Position numbers and translations under genes: made by a program. This document shows positions 34,827 to 37,500 of a stretch of 37,500 nucleotides of DNA, piece by piece. Location: positions 3,736,667-3,774,166 of the forward strand of contig CM022665.1 in the NCBI GenBank assembly GCA_012295275.1. The letters are read 5' to 3'. The stretch's first letter is position 1; each line of letters starts with the position of its first letter. The notes beneath the pieces are model-generated. The model had not been told where the DNA came from and ran no database searches. It worked only from the letters and a program-made list of their open reading frames with translations. Origin of the DNA: Chrysomallon squamiferum. Taxonomy: Eukaryota > Mollusca > Gastropoda > Neomphalida > Peltospiridae.

Positions 34827-35186
34827 TTTTTTTTTTTTTTTTTTGAACTTTGGCCAAGTATACAATATGTGTGACTTCTTTATTGTACAGTCTAGGATTT
34901 AGGTGTAAAATAAACGAGAAGTAGAAACTAATAATAACTCACTCTGAAAGTAATTTTGACGAATTGTCCTCATTAGCATATATATACATAAGGTTTGGTG
35001 ATGTGACTCTTACCCATTCCTTCAACAACTGTAGTGACCTGAAGTATCAAGGATCGTTATTTGAGCTCTGTGTAGAGTTAATTCGATACTGTTTTCTATT
35101 ACCGTACATCATCCGAGTTTGTGCAGGAGGGTGCTTTGTAATAATTATAGTTAATGAAATAATATTAGTAATACAACAACATTTGC
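33267..35186. other. no gene seen
   Basis: Includes (GT)n at 33371-33395, AAT/AAAT runs at 33490-33600, poly(T) at 34302-34319, and (CA)n followed directly by 20 T at 34799-34844. The 33673-33888 plus ORF is unrecognised. Confidence 0.55.
34799..34844. repeat. (CA)n followed by poly(T)
   Basis: About 13 CA units abut 20 T bases. Confidence 0.95.
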
Positions 35187-35188
35187 GA

Positions 35189-35190
35189 TG

Positions 35191-35231
<41 letters not shown>

Positions 35232-35283
35232 TATTATTATTATTATTATTATTATTAATAGTAGTAGTAGTAGTAGTAGTAGT
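35189..35283. repeat. palindromic (AAT)n/(ATT)n microsatellite plus (TAG)n
   Basis: An AAT run of about 14 units turns at 35230/35231 into about nine ATT units, making a self-complementary arm pair, followed by about eight TAG units. Confidence 0.95.
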
Positions 35284-35606
35284 TTATTATTATTGTTGTT
35301 GTTAATATAGTTTTGTTGTTATTGTTGTTTATATCATTATTATCATAACGATATAAACAAAGACGTTAACAACAACAATAATAATAAAGATGAAGATTCA
35401 ACCATAAATAAAAAAATAAACATAAATATATATACACATACATTTACATTCCTTAAAAACATTTAATTAGATCTAAAAAACTTCATTATTATTATTGCAA
35501 TGATAAATAGTAATAATTACTGTTGTCGTTGTTGTTGTTATTGTTATTATAATTGTTATTACATCATTATAGCTATTATTACCACTATTATTATCATTAT
35601 ATTATT
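35284..35606. other. no gene seen between two palindromic microsatellites
   Basis: Degenerate TTG/AAC/ATA triplets and AT-rich unique sequence. Confidence 0.7.
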
Positions 35607-35611
35607 ATTAA

Positions 35612-35657
<46 letters not shown>

Positions 35658-35674
35658 TAATAATAATAATAATA

Positions 35675-35708
<34 letters not shown>
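35607..35708. repeat. second palindromic (AAT)n/(ATT)n microsatellite
   Basis: An AAT run (35614-35674, one AAAT slip near 35652) turns into about eleven ATT units ending at 35708. As in the tract about 420 bases upstream, the two arms are reverse complements and could extrude as a cruciform. Confidence 0.95.
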
Positions 35709-35709
<1 letters not shown>

Positions 35710-35876
35710 GACCAGTGAAAACTGCTGTTCACAACAGCAAGAACTGCGAGAGAAGATAAACATCAGAAAGGTAATTAATCTGCTTGTTATCTGATCTGAA
35801 GAAAGATTAAACATCTGATTCAAAATCAAAACGCCACCTGCTCCTTAGTTTCTTTGTTTCAAAATGTGTTTGTTCC

Positions 35877-35975
35877 GGAGTCTCAATAGCTCACTGGTTA
35901 GACCACTGGTCCGAAATTCGACAGGCCACAGGTTCAATCTCTCTTATCCTGCTGCTGGGCTACTTTCTTCATTAT
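35877..35975 (+). mobile_element. tRNA-derived SINE head
   Basis: TAGCTCACTGGTTAGACCAC (A-box region, from 35887) and ACAGGTTCAATCTC (B-box region, 35928-35941) are well preserved and correctly ordered. The start GGAGTCTCAATAG resembles a tRNA 5' end. The sequence after the B box (CTTATCCTGCTGCTGGGC) does not close an acceptor stem, so this is a SINE copy, not a tRNA gene. It is the best preserved of the four in the window. Confidence 0.6.
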
Positions 35976-36833
35976 TTATTTTCAAAGAGTTTAATTTGAA
36001 GCTCTCCTTCTATGGGAAGGTTCATATAAAACACACTTTTTGCTAACTGATAAGAGTTGGCCTGCATCATCGTTATACAAAACGAAAAATCGATTTGTAT
36101 TACAATAACCGTTAATAATTAAAATGTTTTGGATGTTTTTAAACATTTATTCTTTGATATTTTATATCATCTGTATGTGCATGATAAATGCCGAGGATTT
36201 GTTAAAAGGTTAGACAGTTAGTGTTTGTTTGTATAATTCCTGCAGTTGTCAGAAATATCTGTTTAATGTAAAAGCTTTGTCACCCAAGTTCGCCTTCAAA
36301 TTAATTTTAAATAATTTATCCAGATTTTAAATTAGAATATTTTTTTTTTTCTTCACAAAATATGGAATATATTTTCACAAAAATGAATTTTAAAATACCT
36401 GTTTTAATTACTTGTACTAATCTTAAGATTAATAAAATGTATATATATATATCGGTTCTTACTAAGGAAGCTATTTAAATAACATTTCAGATTCCCATTC
36501 TACAAATAACTATTGTAATGGCTGTCATTTCCAAGACAATGCATTCATTTTCTGCATATTTTCTTTTGCAGACTTCTGTTCATTACAAACCTAGAGACAA
36601 AAAGTATTAATTTTCCAATTAACTATTCATGTTTCAGAATCTTGGATCTTCGATCTGGTATCATTATGTCCACGAACGCACACGGACAGTCTCTGGCGAA
36701 CAATTTGTGGACATGCTCTAAAATTAAATTACAGATTGAGATGCGGTTTCATTAAGCAGTGGATTAGCCGCTGTCCCTCTGACCTCTTGGACACTCGGCT
36801 CTGACCTCGCATTGATTCCTGCTTTCCCTTGAA
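35976..36833. other. no gene seen
   Basis: AT-rich unique sequence. An 8-bp inverted repeat ATGTCCAC...GTGGACAT spans about 36667-36715. Confidence 0.6.
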
Positions 36834-37035
36834 ATGAAGTTTCACAGCTCTGCGAGAGCATCAAGCTGGCAGGAAAATCCACTTCGAGCTCACCCGCGGG
36901 TGCGTTTGTGTTCTGCCAGGAGCGAGAGTCTTCGGAAGACGTTCTTATCTCGAGTGTCGCGTTGTGTTGTGTTGATGCAGGTGTCCTGCCTCGAAAACGT
37001 GTGTCTTAGTCGAGAGCGTGAGCAGAAGCAAAATG
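36834..37035 (+). promoter_or_regulatory. CpG-rich island, candidate promoter or 5' exon
   Basis: This 200-base stretch is markedly richer in GC and CG dinucleotides than anything nearby, with CCCGCGGGTGCG, CTCGAGTGTCGCG and GTCGAGAGCG. It has no simple repeats until an A/GAA tract starts at 37038. The open frame through it is Arg/Ser-rich and runs into the A tract, so coding is doubtful. It may mark the 5' end of a gene beyond the window or an unannotated transcript. Strand is a guess. Confidence 0.25.
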
Positions 37036-37037
37036 TT

Positions 37038-37088
37038 GGGAAAAAAAAAAAAAAAAAAAAGAAGAAGAAGAAGAAGAAAAAAAAAAGA
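37038..37088. repeat. poly(A)-(GAA)n tract
   Basis: About 20 A, five GAA units, then A again. Confidence 0.95.
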
Positions 37089-37247
37089 TTAAGAATGAAA
37101 AAAGAGAGAGATCGAAAAGCGGTACGAGAAAATTAAGCTTATAAATCAGATGTTAGAAGAAACCAAAGTGTCACAGTGATAAAACATCATCTGTCTTTTT
37201 TTCTGTCTGTTTGTCTAATTATCGATCTTTCTGTCTCTGTGTTGCTG

Positions 37248-37295
37248 TTTATCTATCTATCTATCTATCTGTCTATCTATCTGTCTATCTATCTA

Positions 37296-37330
<35 letters not shown>

Positions 37331-37336
37331 GTGCCT
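37248..37336. repeat. (CTAT/CTGT)n tetranucleotide array
   Basis: About 20 tetramers: first CTAT with occasional CTGT, then six or seven consecutive CTGT, then interrupted units. This is an ordered compound array. Confidence 0.95.
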
Positions 37337-37429
37337 ATGTCTGCGTGTGTCTGTCTGTGAGTCTATCTACATATATCTATCTATGTATTTTTGTCTCTGT
37401 TTCAGTGTTTCTATCTCTAATGATCATCA

Positions 37430-37485
37430 GTAATAATAACAATAATAATATTAATAATAATCATGATGATGATAATAATAACAAC
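37430..37485. repeat. imperfect (AAT/GAT)n tract
   Basis: AAT and GAT triplets near the window edge. Confidence 0.85.
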
Positions 37486-37500
37486 AATGCCAGCTACAGA

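Noticed and set aside
35877-35975. Intact tRNA gene
   Set aside because: A and B boxes are present, but no acceptor stem closes after the B box, so it was called a SINE head.

Overview
The window is eukaryotic, AT-rich, and dominated by microsatellites, minisatellites, homopolymer tracts and tRNA-derived SINE fragments. It carries one convincing protein-coding gene: a 1274-residue Toll-like receptor on the minus strand (3175-6999). Its ectodomain has two leucine-rich-repeat blocks separated by a Cys-cluster of the protostome multiple-cysteine-cluster type. Together with the intronless coding exon and the SINE and microsatellite content, this suggests a protostome, most likely a mollusc. The species cannot be told from this window, and the phylum call is inference.

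Layout. 1-2676: repeat-rich flank downstream of the receptor. 2660-3174: probable 3' UTR. 3175-6999: the receptor coding exon. 7001-7022: a strong minus-strand 3' splice site ending one base before the ATG, so the 5' UTR is spliced and its first exon or exons lie at higher coordinates, possibly many kilobases away. 7023-37500: about 30 kb with no gene I can recognise. Part of this is probably the receptor's 5' UTR intron and promoter.

The non-coding part is structured. There are four distinct tandem-repeat families between 11.8 and 20.8 kb: a near-perfect 46-bp minisatellite, a degenerate ~119-bp array, a degenerate ~33-bp array of about 18 copies, and a 125-bp tandem duplication. A weaker ~95-101-bp family lies at 23.6-24.5 kb. 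A perfect 22-bp inverted repeat with an 11-base loop lies at 18185-18239. Four tRNA-like SINE heads, a possible pogo/Tigger-type terminal fragment at 25.1 kb, and two CpG-rich islands (15.77-16.15 kb and 36.85-37.03 kb) complete the picture. The islands are candidate first exons or promoters.

I see no bacterial-type operon, CRISPR array, rRNA, intact tRNA, or reverse transcriptase/transposase ORF. Nothing visible makes a clearly new multi-gene system. The items most worth a second look are the receptor's unusual TIR residue and its long cytoplasmic tail, the hidden 5' UTR exon, and the hairpin.
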